From a virus: DNA of 50,109 bases. Within the stretch, counting starts at the first letter, position 1; the number at the start of each line of letters is the position of its first letter. Shown one piece after another: positions 8,735-16,553 of the stretch. The stretch covers positions 1-50,109 of the IMG/VR virus record IMGVR_UViG_3300028653_000022; one strand, given 5' to 3'. The position numbers and the translations under genes were made by a program. The notes beneath the pieces were generated by a model. It searched no databases, was not told the origin of the DNA, and saw only the letters and a program-made list of their open reading frames with translations.

Positions 8735-10561
8735 TTAATCGTTTCCAGATGATAGCCTTCCAGTGGCTGTTCCGTGAATCTTGAACAGTGGATGCACTCT
8801 CCCGTCTGGCCCGATGTCGAAATCTGTATAGGTGGAGAGCATCTTTGCCGTCTTCTGTCTCTTCTGAAATAGCATTAAAGCCAAGCGGAGAAGCTCAAGA
8901 TCGGCGAGCCTTTTCTTATGCTCCGCTGTTGGTTTTCGAAACTTAGAAATCAACTCGTACTCAGTGTTTGCAGCAAGACGAGAGAGAAGCAAAGCTTTCT
9001 CATCCTTCGAGTAACCAGTCTTGTTTCTCTTTACCATCGACTTCGATCGAGGTAGAGGTCTTACTTGATCGTAAATGTCGACCTTAGTTTTAAGCTCGGC
9101 ATATTTCTTCGTGTTCTTTTTCTTCTTCGATCCCTCAACGTCATATTCTGAAAGCTCATTTATCCAAGCTTCAAGGTTCTTCGGCCCTTCACCGTAGAAC
9201 CAATAGCTCAAGTGATGCGGAGATTGAAGGTTGAAAGATTCAGGAAGATTGCCGATCGTTCTTAGCTGAGATTCAAGCGTAGCTAGCTCAAGCTCAAGCT
9301 CTCTCTTCCAAGCGTTAAGCCTTCCTCTATCTAGCTTCATCCCGTTGTAGGTCAGCTCGAGCGTAGGACGAATGAGCTTGAGCGAATAGTCGTAGTAAAT
9401 ATGCTCGGTTCCAGTTTCTTTCAAGTCCTGAAGAAGCGGTTTCAAGACTTGATGTAAAACGACTGAGTCGCGACAGTTATAGGTCCGAAGGTCAATGTCC
9501 GGTGTTTGGCACATTCGTGAAAACTTGAGCTTAACATCCTTCCAGAATGGCGTGGCTCCATAGATGGATACAATATACCCAAGATTATGCGGCAGCTCCG
9601 GATGGATAGCGTGATGTATAAGCAGTACATCGTGTTCGATCCTTCCAATCTTAAAACCATTGGATTCTAATACGCTCACGTCGAACGGAGCGTTCTGATA
9701 CATCGTAGGGCATTTCTCAAGTATCTCGTAAAGACAGTTTTTCACTCGGATTAAGTCTCCGTTCTTCCAATACGGGATGAAGCCTTGAGAGTAGAATGGA
9801 ATCGAGAAAGCTTCTTCGGAAGACAAGGCTAAGCTCATAGTAAAGACTTCTGCTTCGTAATAGGTGAGAGCTGTCGTTTCCGTGTCTACTCCAAGCAAGG
9901 GCTTTCGCTTGAGGATGTCCTTCGTCCTTGCTTCGATATCTCGAACAGTTGGGAAAAGTAGAAAGTCTTCTTTCGGAGGAGTATATCCTTCGGTTGCGAT
10001 CGAGATTGCTTTATTAATATCATTGATACAGGTTGGCTCTTCTGACCACTGTCCGCGAATGATGTAGCTTGGATGAAACGTAGGGACTACCCAGAAGTCT
10101 TTCCCCGCGACCGTCGCTTTATATACCGAGCCTCGAATCTTATGTATCGCACCTTCAATTCCAAGTGCGCTTGAAGGCTTATTTCCTAGCGTAATTAACG
10201 TCCGCACTCCCTTCGCATGAAGCTCAAGCAGTTCTTGCTCAAGCCCAGGACGACACATCTCTAGGGCTTCAACTCCTTCGCTTGAATCAAGGTCATTCTC
10301 CGGAGGTCGGCAGTTGATTAGATTGAGCACATATACATTGTGACGATGGATACCGGCCTTGGCAAGCATCCGGTCAAGCTCCTGGCCTGCGGAGCCTACG
10401 AAGGGGCGACCTTTCTCATCTTCATCCTTCCCTGGAGCTTCTCCGATGAGCGCTAGCTTAGGCTTATCACTAGCGCTCTCGCCGCGTACCTTAGTGCAAT
10501 ACCCGGCGAGAGCGCATTCGGAGCATTTACTTTTCGTTCTTGTGATTCGATACGTTGTCAC
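8735..10561 (-). CDS. Uracil-DNA glycosylase (family 4) fused to PolA 3'-5' exonuclease, N-terminal part of a split polymerase
   Basis: A 608-residue protein. Residues 1-175 are a family-4 UDG: Fe-S cysteines 13, 16, 84 and 103, the motif GEAPGKDEDEKGRPFVG at 40-56 and HPS at 163-165. From about 220 a DnaQ-like proofreading domain follows with DTET (226-229), YQNAPFD and YNCRDS as Exo I-III. Thumb and early palm then run to ATGRLSSGND, where the protein stops just before motif A. UDG-PolA fusion is known from phage SPO1. The start is a GTG overlapping the preceding stop (GTGA) with GGAGA upstream. The catalytic remainder is encoded at 6213-7046. It should excise or sense uracil at the replication fork, proofread, and bind the second polymerase subunit. 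Confidence 0.9.
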   Translation of the reverse strand: MTTYRITRTKSKCSECALAGYCTKVRGESASDKPKLALIGEAPGKDEDEKGRPFVGSAGQELDRMLAKAGIHRHNVYVLNLINCRPPENDLDSSEGVEALEMCRPGLEQELLELHAKGVRTLITLGNKPSSALGIEGAIHKIRGSVYKATVAGKDFWVVPTFHPSYIIRGQWSEEPTCINDINKAISIATEGYTPPKEDFLLFPTVRDIEARTKDILKRKPLLGVDTETTALTYYEAEVFTMSLALSSEEAFSIPFYSQGFIPYWKNGDLIRVKNCLYEILEKCPTMYQNAPFDVSVLESNGFKIGRIEHDVLLIHHAIHPELPHNLGYIVSIYGATPFWKDVKLKFSRMCQTPDIDLRTYNCRDSVVLHQVLKPLLQDLKETGTEHIYYDYSLKLIRPTLELTYNGMKLDRGRLNAWKRELELELATLESQLRTIGNLPESFNLQSPHHLSYWFYGEGPKNLEAWINELSEYDVEGSKKKKNTKKYAELKTKVDIYDQVRPLPRSKSMVKRNKTGYSKDEKALLLSRLAANTEYELISKFRKPTAEHKKRLADLELLRLALMLFQKRQKTAKMLSTYTDFDIGPDGRVHPLFKIHGTATGRLSSGND

Positions 10562-11133
10562 TTTTTCTCCCTGAGTGGAAAAGAAACAACCGGGAAGTGT
10601 CGAATAACTCCCCAGGGATGATGAGCACCCATGATAAATGCGACCAGCTCCCTTGTCGTGACTGAAACCACGTCGATATAGCAGGGAGCATTCGCGTTTA
10701 CTGGGTAGATTTCAGGCTCTATCCAAGGCTGCTCGATTGGAGAATATCGAATCTCAGTGACCTTGAAGTTAGGCCAGTGAAACTTGCGAATGAACACCGT
10801 GAGATAGTTCACGAGTTCGAACCACGGCGCTCGCTTGTAATCTTCAACCCAGGCAATGATGAAGAACTTCCAGTCGCGTAACGTCGCTAGAAGCTCGATC
10901 ATCTGGCTTGAGTCGACATCGGTGACGAGGAGCGAGTCGATAAGCACAGCTTGAAGCCGAGTCTCGCCACTCTTCACCTTGTCGTAAGCGTCGTGAATCT
11001 TCGAAGCCAGCTCGTTAGAGGACAGCTCTACCGACTCGGGATCATCGCTAACCCCGAGTCGGATATGGAGGGCGAAGTGCCCGCCAAGCGTGCCTCCTTC
11101 GATCGGCTTGTAACTAATCTCGGAGACACGCAT
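10558..11133 (-). CDS. Unknown protein of the replication operon
   Basis: A 191-residue protein with an alternating beta/alpha pattern: LQAVLIDSLLVTDV, then WKFFIIAWVEDY, then WPNFKVTEIRYSP. It looks like a globular enzyme-like fold, but no catalytic motif is visible and it has a single Cys. It lies between the DUF669-like gene and the UDG-polymerase gene, overlapping the latter by four bases (GTGA), which suggests a role in replication or nucleotide metabolism. The ribosome site is weak. Confidence 0.6.
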   Translation of the reverse strand: MRVSEISYKPIEGGTLGGHFALHIRLGVSDDPESVELSSNELASKIHDAYDKVKSGETRLQAVLIDSLLVTDVDSSQMIELLATLRDWKFFIIAWVEDYKRAPWFELVNYLTVFIRKFHWPNFKVTEIRYSPIEQPWIEPEIYPVNANAPCYIDVVSVTTRELVAFIMGAHHPWGVIRHFPVVSFPLREKK

Positions 11134-11136
11134 AGC

Positions 11137-11688
11137 TTAGCGCTTCTTCGAAGACGAGGCCTTCTTCGGGCTTGCCTTCGAACTCGTCTTATGCGAGCTG
11201 ACCGCGCCATCGTCGGCGAGCCACAGATGCACCGAGCCGTCTTCGTCCTTCTGCGTGAGGACGGTGTTCTCGGGCTGCGGATCGCCATCGGCGTTCTTGC
11301 CCATGCGCAGGCCGAGCTTGGCCTTGACCTTCATGCCGGCGAAGTCCTCGGTCTCGTATCCGTCGTCGTCGAAGTCGACGCTCGCGGCCTTGCACAGGTC
11401 GGCGAGTTCGTCCGCGGCCCTGGTGTCGTTCTCCTTGTAGCTCGGGTGCTCGGGCAGGAGCTGGATGACGCGGCGAATGTACTTCCTGCCTTGGGTCGTC
11501 TTGCCCGTCTTCTCGTCGTCGGGCCCGTCGAGGACGATCATCGGGAAGCTGTGAACGAGACAGGGTGAGTTCTCGCTCTCTTTGACTATGACCTCGCCGA
11601 TTTCGAAGACATAATCGCCCTTAGGAAGGGTGAAGTCTTGAGCCTTGACGCCGGTGGACGTGTCGATGCCGGGAACCTTTACCTTCAT
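11137..11688 (-). CDS. DUF669-like phage protein, probable ssDNA-associated protein
   Basis: A 183-residue protein starting MKVKVPGID (AGGAGT seven bases upstream; the longer upstream start lacks a site). The N-terminal pattern, PKGDYVFEIGEVIVKESENS followed by a long beta-rich domain, matches the layout of DUF669 proteins. These are small phage proteins that sit beside Sak4/Erf-type recombination genes and are thought to bind single strands. The C-terminus is Lys/Ser-rich and probably disordered. It is encoded next to the Sak4-like ATPase, as is usual for this family. Confidence 0.55.
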   Translation of the reverse strand: MKVKVPGIDTSTGVKAQDFTLPKGDYVFEIGEVIVKESENSPCLVHSFPMIVLDGPDDEKTGKTTQGRKYIRRVIQLLPEHPSYKENDTRAADELADLCKAASVDFDDDGYETEDFAGMKVKAKLGLRMGKNADGDPQPENTVLTQKDEDGSVHLWLADDGAVSSHKTSSKASPKKASSSKKR

Positions 11689-11692
11689 GTGC

Positions 11693-11926
11693 TTACTCCT
11701 TTTTCTCGATGAGAGCCTTGGCCTCATCGAATGCCAGATCGATATCGCAGATAAGCAGAGCCTTATCCACGATTTTCAATTGCCCCTTGATCGCTTTGCG
11801 GGCAACTTTGAGATTCCTGATCGACGGGTCGAGCTTCGCCTCGGTCAAGAGATTGTCCGCGTCGACCAACCCGGTAGGCTCGAGAATCTTCTTAATCTTG
11901 CCTACCTGTTTGTCCGTTAGTGCCAT
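11693..11926 (-). CDS. Small helical protein (77 aa)
   Basis: A 77-residue protein with AAGGAG upstream of its ATG, rich in Lys, Ala and Leu and predicted all-helical (KIKKILEPTGLVDADNLLTE). It sits between the Sak4-like and DUF669-like genes and is co-transcribed with them. No family recognised; possibly a small accessory factor of the recombination module. Confidence 0.6.
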   Translation of the reverse strand: MALTDKQVGKIKKILEPTGLVDADNLLTEAKLDPSIRNLKVARKAIKGQLKIVDKALLICDIDLAFDEAKALIEKKE

Positions 11927-11956
11927 TGCTTTCTCCTTGAGTTTTAAGGGCTCCCC

Positions 11957-12793
11957 CTATTTTCTGACGTAATACTTCTCGAGCTTCTTGAAGCTTGGGT
12001 CTTCGCAGGCTTCGAGCGGAATGCCCTTCCTGCTTCCGACGAACTCTATGCCTCGCAGCTGGCACGGAGTTAGGTAGAAGCGAGCATTCCCGTCCTTGCC
12101 CATCTCGCTAAAGTGGTAATAGATTTCGTCGAAGAAGTGCGGAAGCCTATCGCCGAGGGCCTGCCCTACCATCGCCGGAGCCTGATACCTCCTTTGCATA
12201 TCGTCTTGCTTATCCGCCAGCTCTGCGGTCATGACGACGTGCATCGGAAGCGTCTTGCAGATGTCGATGATAGAGAAGAAACGCTGCATGATGAGATTGT
12301 AATCCTGAAGCTGTAGCGTTTCCATGTGGCTTCCGTTCTTATCCGAGTGAGTCTCCTCGCTCGTAATCTCATGAGAAAACAGATCGCAGAAGCTCGTGCC
12401 TGAGTCGATGATGAACGTCTTCGGTTCGTATCCAAAAGACTTGATCTCTTCCCACATATTGCCCTTGTGGTACTTCAGCTCTAGGGCTAGCTGGCGCAAG
12501 TCTTTCCAGCCGTACAGCTCATCCTCTGTCATCTCCTCGGACCAGCGAACAAAGGGAAACACGCACGGGTCGACATGGCAGTTCACCGGAACATCGGAAG
12601 ACAGGCCTGCGTCAGCATTCGCGATGACGGGGTCGGGAAAGGTAAGAGCGAAGTGAGTCTTGCCTACTTTCGATTTCCCAACCGAAAGAACTCTCACGAA
12701 TGGCGAGCTTTGCTCGCTCATTCTTTGCGTATATCTTCGTACTGGCTCAGCTTTCGGCTTGGCTTTAGCTGCTGGCTTCTTATCTACTGCCAT
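11957..12793 (-). CDS. Sak4-like RecA-fold ATPase (AAA_24 type)
   Basis: A 278-residue protein with Walker A GKSKVGKT (residues 39-46) and Walker B KTFIIDSG (125-132). The first 20 residues are Lys/Ala-rich. This arrangement and length fit the Sak4 family of phage single-strand annealing/recombinase ATPases, which work with a phage SSB during recombination-dependent replication. An SSB gene and a DUF669-like gene are present in the same strand block. The ATG at 12793 has GGAGGAAACG upstream. Confident on the ATPase, moderately confident on the Sak4 role. Confidence 0.8.
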   Translation of the reverse strand: MAVDKKPAAKAKPKAEPVRRYTQRMSEQSSPFVRVLSVGKSKVGKTHFALTFPDPVIANADAGLSSDVPVNCHVDPCVFPFVRWSEEMTEDELYGWKDLRQLALELKYHKGNMWEEIKSFGYEPKTFIIDSGTSFCDLFSHEITSEETHSDKNGSHMETLQLQDYNLIMQRFFSIIDICKTLPMHVVMTAELADKQDDMQRRYQAPAMVGQALGDRLPHFFDEIYYHFSEMGKDGNARFYLTPCQLRGIEFVGSRKGIPLEACEDPSFKKLEKYYVRK

Positions 12794-12805
12794 CGTTTCC
12801 TCCTC

Positions 12806-13069
12806 TTAGTCTCTGAACCTAGTGTCTAGGGCCTTCGTCGTTGGTGAAACGTCTGTCCATATAATGAACGCTACATAGCTTTCTTCAAGCTTCGAGTTTT
12901 CTATGCTCGTTATGCTTCCGGGAGTCCTTCCTGCTGAGCTTCCTATTCCAGCGTAGTAGAGGTTTCGCTGAAACTTTATCGACTGATAACCGTAAACCGC
13001 TATGAAGCTTTCTACCACATCGATGAAGTCTTGCTTATTTGGCTGCTCGATTATTTTAAGATGCGTCAT
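12806..13069 (-). CDS. Hypothetical 87-aa protein
   Basis: The protein starts MTHLKIIEQPNKQDF at the ATG overlapping the stop of the radical-SAM gene (ATGA). It shows an alpha/beta pattern with a Gly/Ser-rich turn (GIGSSAGRTPGS) near the middle. No family recognised. Coupling to the radical-SAM gene suggests the two work together. Confidence 0.6.
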   Translation of the reverse strand: MTHLKIIEQPNKQDFIDVVESFIAVYGYQSIKFQRNLYYAGIGSSAGRTPGSITSIENSKLEESYVAFIIWTDVSPTTKALDTRFRD

Positions 13070-14013
13070 TCGAGATCCCAATTTATCCCAGACCAGTGAG
13101 GATCGAGGGAATAGAAGGTTTGCGAATGATCGGAATGCACGTAGACTTTCCGATCATCTCCATGCCTGAACTGAACGATGCCCTTTGTTCCGGTAAGGAC
13201 GTAGGCTGAAGAGCAGAGCTTGCATGGCTCGTTTTCAGGATATCCTTTCGTCATTTCTTTTCTTCGTTCCATGATCGTTTCCCAAGAATCCTTGTTCACG
13301 TTTCCAAGAACGTACTTGCTCCGGTCTGGCGTTCGTTCGCAGAGAAGCACGTCTCCGTTGAAAAGGACGACAGGATTTCCCTCGAGAAGTGAGTGGCATT
13401 TCTGCGGAAGCGCAACGTAGGTTGGAGAGTTGAACTTGCTTCCGTATTCGAAATACCTTGAGCGAAGAACGAAGTCCACTTTCGTATTGAATAGCCAGAG
13501 CTTGACGAACTTCTCGAACTCAATCTCGCTCTGCCCGTTATCTACCCAGCGTACGGCGATCCAAGGAGTCTTCCGATCTCCTCGAAGCTCGAGAGCTGTA
13601 TGCACGAACTCTTGAGCTTGCTCGAGAGGGATGAGCCCGCGTCTCATAGCATAGGAATGAAGACAGAGCCCATCCATTGAGACGATGTAAACGTAGCACG
13701 CGGTATCGGGCTCGACGAGCAAAGGAATGAGACTCTTCCCGACGAAGCCTGAAACGGGAATGGATACGCGAAGCTTAAGCTCCTTCATTCGCTGCATGAA
13801 GTGAGCGAAGTTCTTGTGGTTCATAGAATCGCCGTGGAACTGTGGAAGGATCATCGTTCCTTCGGGAATGTTTCGATTGGCATTCTCGAATGTCTCGTTA
13901 TCCATATCTCCATCGAAGGGACCGTCAACGAAGCTCCGAAAACATCCGACGCATTTTGCATAGCATCGAGCGCTCCATTCCTGCACGACGTACAACGGCT
14001 TAAACTTTTCCAT
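13066..14013 (-). CDS. Radical SAM protein with SPASM-like C-terminal cysteines
   Basis: A 315-residue protein. CYAKCVGC (Cys17, Cys21, Cys24) is the CX3CX2C radical-SAM cluster motif, at the end of an initial strand. The C-terminal third contains CERTP, then GNVNKDSWETIMERRKE and CKLCSSAYV, the typical layout of a SPASM/twitch auxiliary cluster region. Such proteins generate a 5'-deoxyadenosyl radical to modify peptides, RNA or small molecules; the substrate is unknown. It starts at an ATG with AAGGAG upstream and is followed immediately by an 87-aa gene that could encode a partner or substrate. Radical SAM enzymes are uncommon in podoviruses of this size. Confidence 0.85.
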   Translation of the reverse strand: MEKFKPLYVVQEWSARCYAKCVGCFRSFVDGPFDGDMDNETFENANRNIPEGTMILPQFHGDSMNHKNFAHFMQRMKELKLRVSIPVSGFVGKSLIPLLVEPDTACYVYIVSMDGLCLHSYAMRRGLIPLEQAQEFVHTALELRGDRKTPWIAVRWVDNGQSEIEFEKFVKLWLFNTKVDFVLRSRYFEYGSKFNSPTYVALPQKCHSLLEGNPVVLFNGDVLLCERTPDRSKYVLGNVNKDSWETIMERRKEMTKGYPENEPCKLCSSAYVLTGTKGIVQFRHGDDRKVYVHSDHSQTFYSLDPHWSGINWDLE

Positions 14014-14030
14014 TCACATCTCCTTTTATC

Positions 14031-14060
14031 AGTCTAGCATACGCGACGATAGTGTCGCAA
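14031..14060 (-). promoter_or_regulatory. Weak promoter candidate before the radical-SAM gene
   Basis: On the minus strand, TTGCGA (14060-14055), an 18-base spacer and TAGACT (14036-14031) preceded by TG (extended -10) lie just upstream of the ribosome site of the radical-SAM gene. The spacer contains a small hairpin (GCGAC/GTCGC). Similarity to sigma-70 consensus is only moderate. Confidence 0.3.
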
Positions 14061-14063
14061 GTT

Positions 14064-14603
14064 TTATTCACAAGTTTTCAAACTTTCAAGCTCGATTCTC
14101 ATCTTGGCGAAGGCTTTTCTTCTCACGTATTGGATTCCGTTTATCGTTAGGTTCCATTTCTTAGCCACGATGTCTTGTTTTATATATCGAAAATCGCAGT
14201 CAAGTATGATTGATTTCTCTCTTTCGTCTAAAACTTTCATCGCTTTCCTAATCGCTTCGCACGTAATCGATCGTTCAAGCTCAGCGTCGGGAAGCTCGTG
14301 ATTGGAAACGGCGATGATATAAGGAACGGTGTCGATTCGTTTGACGTTTCTCGATCTATTGTGATAGGGCTTATTCCAAGCGCGAAAGCCGTCTCGCATC
14401 GCGCTCATGATCTTGTGATGAGCATAGGTTTTGAAGCAGGCGTTAGATTTAGAATCATACTTGTCTATCGCGGCTTTAAGCCCGATGAAGCCGTAAGATA
14501 TAAGCTCATCTAGTTCCATGACATCTGGAATGTGTCGTTTGTAAATACGAGCGAGAGCTTCGACATAGTTGAGATAATTTTCCACTTCTAAACTCTCACT
14601 CAT
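14064..14603 (-). CDS. Sigma-70-family RNA polymerase sigma factor (FliA/SigF-like)
   Basis: A 179-residue protein. Region 2 is clear: LARIYKRHIP, DELISYGFIGLKAAIDKYD and FKTYAHHKIMSAMRDGFR, the last being the -10 recognition helix area with the ALRDG-like signature of FliA-type sigmas. Region 4 (LDEREKSIILDC, then KWNLTINGIQYVRRKAF) is present but divergent. The length is short, as in phage and ECF/FliA-like factors lacking region 1. It probably redirects host RNA polymerase to late or middle phage promoters. No phage RNA polymerase is seen in the window, which fits. Confidence 0.85.
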   Translation of the reverse strand: MSESLEVENYLNYVEALARIYKRHIPDVMELDELISYGFIGLKAAIDKYDSKSNACFKTYAHHKIMSAMRDGFRAWNKPYHNRSRNVKRIDTVPYIIAVSNHELPDAELERSITCEAIRKAMKVLDEREKSIILDCDFRYIKQDIVAKKWNLTINGIQYVRRKAFAKMRIELESLKTCE

Positions 14604-14611
14604 AAAACTTC

Positions 14612-14872
14612 CTACTTGTAACGATAGTATAGTAAAGATTCTACATAGTCCTTTGAAGATATAGGCTTGTCTTTATATATATTTTGGCTCATCTTATTCC
14701 CGGTCTCGATTCCGGCGTTCAGCATCCAGTTGGCAAGACCGGATAAGCTTATGCATTTTCTTCTAATCTCAACGTAATCGATGAGAAGCTCTTTGAGCTT
14801 CGGACCGATCGTTTCGCATTCGTCGATGACGTCGTTAAGATCAAGCATGAGGGTCTGAGTCCGCTCGGTCAT
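14612..14872 (-). CDS. Hypothetical 86-aa protein
   Basis: A helical protein (MTERTQTLMLDLNDVIDECE) lying just upstream of the sigma-factor gene and overlapping the 3' end of the preceding gene by 32 bases. The ribosome site is poor; an internal ATG at MLDLND is an alternative start. No family recognised. Confidence 0.5.
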   Translation of the reverse strand: MTERTQTLMLDLNDVIDECETIGPKLKELLIDYVEIRRKCISLSGLANWMLNAGIETGNKMSQNIYKDKPISSKDYVESLLYYRYK

Positions 14873-15026
14873 CGCCGCTTGCGTGCTTGTCCCAAAGGTC
14901 AGCTTTATCTTTCATTTGAAAGTAGCCTTCAAGCAATTTCTGCACCACCCAGTTGTACTGGTTCGCGCCGCGGCGAGCACAGTCTATAGCCGACTCTAAT
15001 GTCTGCTCAGGCTCGAACTTCATCAT
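14841..15026 (-). CDS. Hypothetical 61-aa protein
   Basis: Starts MMKFEPEQTLESAIDCARRG with AAGGAG five bases upstream of the first ATG. Acidic, helical, with an Asp/Ser/His-rich tail. It overlaps both neighbours slightly, consistent with a compact operon. Function unknown. Confidence 0.55.
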   Translation of the reverse strand: MMKFEPEQTLESAIDCARRGANQYNWVVQKLLEGYFQMKDKADLWDKHASGDDRADSDPHA

Positions 15027-15207
15027 GTAAGCTCCTTTTCGCCTCAGTCACTTGCCAAGCGTGAATGGCTTCGATGAGAGAAGCGCGGTCGCAGTAGCCA
15101 GCGCGAAAGGCCATGAAGATTCCAATGAGAATCGGAAACTCCATCGGTTCGACTTCGATCGAAACGAGATTCGATGGTTTCATGTCTTCTGGGCAGAGGA
15201 TGTTCAT
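15007..15207 (-). CDS. Hypothetical 66-aa protein
   Basis: Starts MNILCPEDMKPSNLVSIEVE at the ATG that overlaps the preceding stop (ATGA) with AAGGA upstream, rather than at the longer in-frame start. It contains a hydrophobic FPILIGIFMAF segment too short to be a confident membrane span. Function unknown. Confidence 0.55.
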   Translation of the reverse strand: MNILCPEDMKPSNLVSIEVEPMEFPILIGIFMAFRAGYCDRASLIEAIHAWQVTEAKRSLHDEVRA

Positions 15208-15359
15208 TTTGGATTCCTTTGCTTCTGCCAGTAGATCACGTCTCTGATGAAGTCCCATACTTTTACGATGAGAGCTATGAAGAGCACTATCGCCGCGAGG
15301 GCGGATAGAATTGTATAGAACATGACTAGCCAGGTCATAGGATTAGTTTTATCGATCAC
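15204..15359 (-). CDS. Small single-span membrane protein (51 aa)
   Basis: A GTG start at 15359 with GCAGGAGG eight bases upstream (the site lies inside the last codons of the nuclease gene) gives a 51-residue protein. It has one clear transmembrane segment (LVMFYTILSALAAIVLFIAL) and a basic C-terminus (YWQKQRNPK). It could be a holin-like or exclusion protein, but nothing specific identifies it. Confidence 0.6.
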   Translation of the reverse strand: MIDKTNPMTWLVMFYTILSALAAIVLFIALIVKVWDFIRDVIYWQKQRNPK

Positions 15360-15363
15360 TTCT

Positions 15364-16317
15364 TCAACCTCCTGCGATGATATCATCGATTGGTTCAATG
15401 ATTTCTGACATCTTGAACTTCCCAGTTCTTCGCCTAAATCCATTGGGCACTCGTGAGCCAGAGACGAGCGTGCTGCGGCATATTTCCGCAAACTCACAAG
15501 GACGGTTATATGCGTTGCAATAGTAACCGTTCCTTGAGAAGATCGCCGGATCGTGCCCGTGATAGACAGCGTTCATCTTCTGAGTGATTTCGAGCGCTTT
15601 CTGAGACATCGAGCGAGAGAAGAACTCAATATCCGCTGGCTCTCGGTAGACGAAGTCTCCGCGGTAGTTTTTCACTCTCTGCGAGTCTTCGGTGTTAGAC
15701 GAAAGAAAGGTAATATCTGGAACGACCGCGGTCACTCGGCAGCGGTACTTCTTCTCCGCTCCCCACCAGTATCCGGTTACTTGATCGCCATATTGAATGT
15801 TAATCAGTGTTGATTTGATTGACCAAGACGAAGTCTTGGTTTCAAAGATAAGAACATTCTCATACTTGTCTCTAGCGATCATATCGAGTCTCATCGTGAA
15901 ATGCCACGACGGACGGCCAGGGAAGGGAACGCGAATCGCCCGTTCGACATCGATGATGGAGAGCGATTTCTGATCGCTAAAGCCCCACTCGTGAATCCAA
16001 GAACTAAGCATCGCTGGAGTTCTCTCGAGCGTTCGGAGATACTCTTCTTGGCTCTCGAACTCTTTCTTCCTAGCTTTGATTTCACTCTTGACTAAGTCTA
16101 TCGCTCGCTTCTCCTTAAGCGTTCGATACCATTCGGCTTTACCTGCGTGAAAGGCTCCTCCAGCGAGCAGAGGAGTTGCGATGAAAAGAGTTTCGAGTCG
16201 TGGAGGACCGAATCTGATATACGCTTTTCTTTCACAGCATTGATAAAGATTATAAAAGTGAAAGCCCGAAGCACTAGCTGAGCGCTCAGGCTTGGGGCTT
16301 ACGGTTTGTCTTGCCAA
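15364..16317 (-). CDS. PD-(D/E)XK nuclease, Cas4/RecB-like with Fe-S cysteines
   Basis: A 317-residue protein. RLDMIARD (Asp145) and FETKT (Glu159, Lys161) form the D...ExK nuclease core. Cys27/28 in YQCCERKAYI together with Cys267, Cys274 and Cys280 near the C-terminus give the split four-Cys arrangement of Cas4/AddB-type iron-sulfur nucleases. It is expected to process DNA ends, acting with the Sak4-like recombinase. The start is uncertain: a TTG at 16317 overlaps the preceding gene by 19 bases. It lies two genes downstream of a solitary type I-C CRISPR repeat, on the same strand. That is notable because type I-C systems use a Cas4 protein. Confidence 0.8.
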   Translation of the reverse strand: MARQTVSPKPERSASASGFHFYNLYQCCERKAYIRFGPPRLETLFIATPLLAGGAFHAGKAEWYRTLKEKRAIDLVKSEIKARKKEFESQEEYLRTLERTPAMLSSWIHEWGFSDQKSLSIIDVERAIRVPFPGRPSWHFTMRLDMIARDKYENVLIFETKTSSWSIKSTLINIQYGDQVTGYWWGAEKKYRCRVTAVVPDITFLSSNTEDSQRVKNYRGDFVYREPADIEFFSRSMSQKALEITQKMNAVYHGHDPAIFSRNGYYCNAYNRPCEFAEICRSTLVSGSRVPNGFRRRTGKFKMSEIIEPIDDIIAGG

Positions 16318-16553
16318 CTGTCTTTCCAGGTGTCTTTAGCGAAGCTAGGCATGACGACTGAGCCTATCATCGTATAGCCTTCGCCGTAGGTCTCTCCTCG
16401 CCATTTAAGATCGGTCGGCCGTTTAGCGCTGCCGGCAATCTTCGGCTTCACGCTCCATGCCCAAGCGATGCCATCAGCGTTGTAACACGCTCCGATCGTG
16501 TTCTCTGGCATCTTTTCCCACTTAGGATTCCAGATCGTCTTCTTCTTTGCCAT
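16299..16553 (-). CDS. Hypothetical 84-aa protein
   Basis: Starts MAKKKTIWNPKWEKMPENT with AGGAGG six bases upstream, and overlaps the end of the DUF115-like gene by 32 bases. Trp- and Lys-rich and probably a small globular beta protein. No family recognised. It sits between the DUF115-like and Cas4-like genes in one operon. Confidence 0.6.
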   Translation of the reverse strand: MAKKKTIWNPKWEKMPENTIGACYNADGIAWAWSVKPKIAGSAKRPTDLKWRGETYGEGYTMIGSVVMPSFAKDTWKDSWQDKP

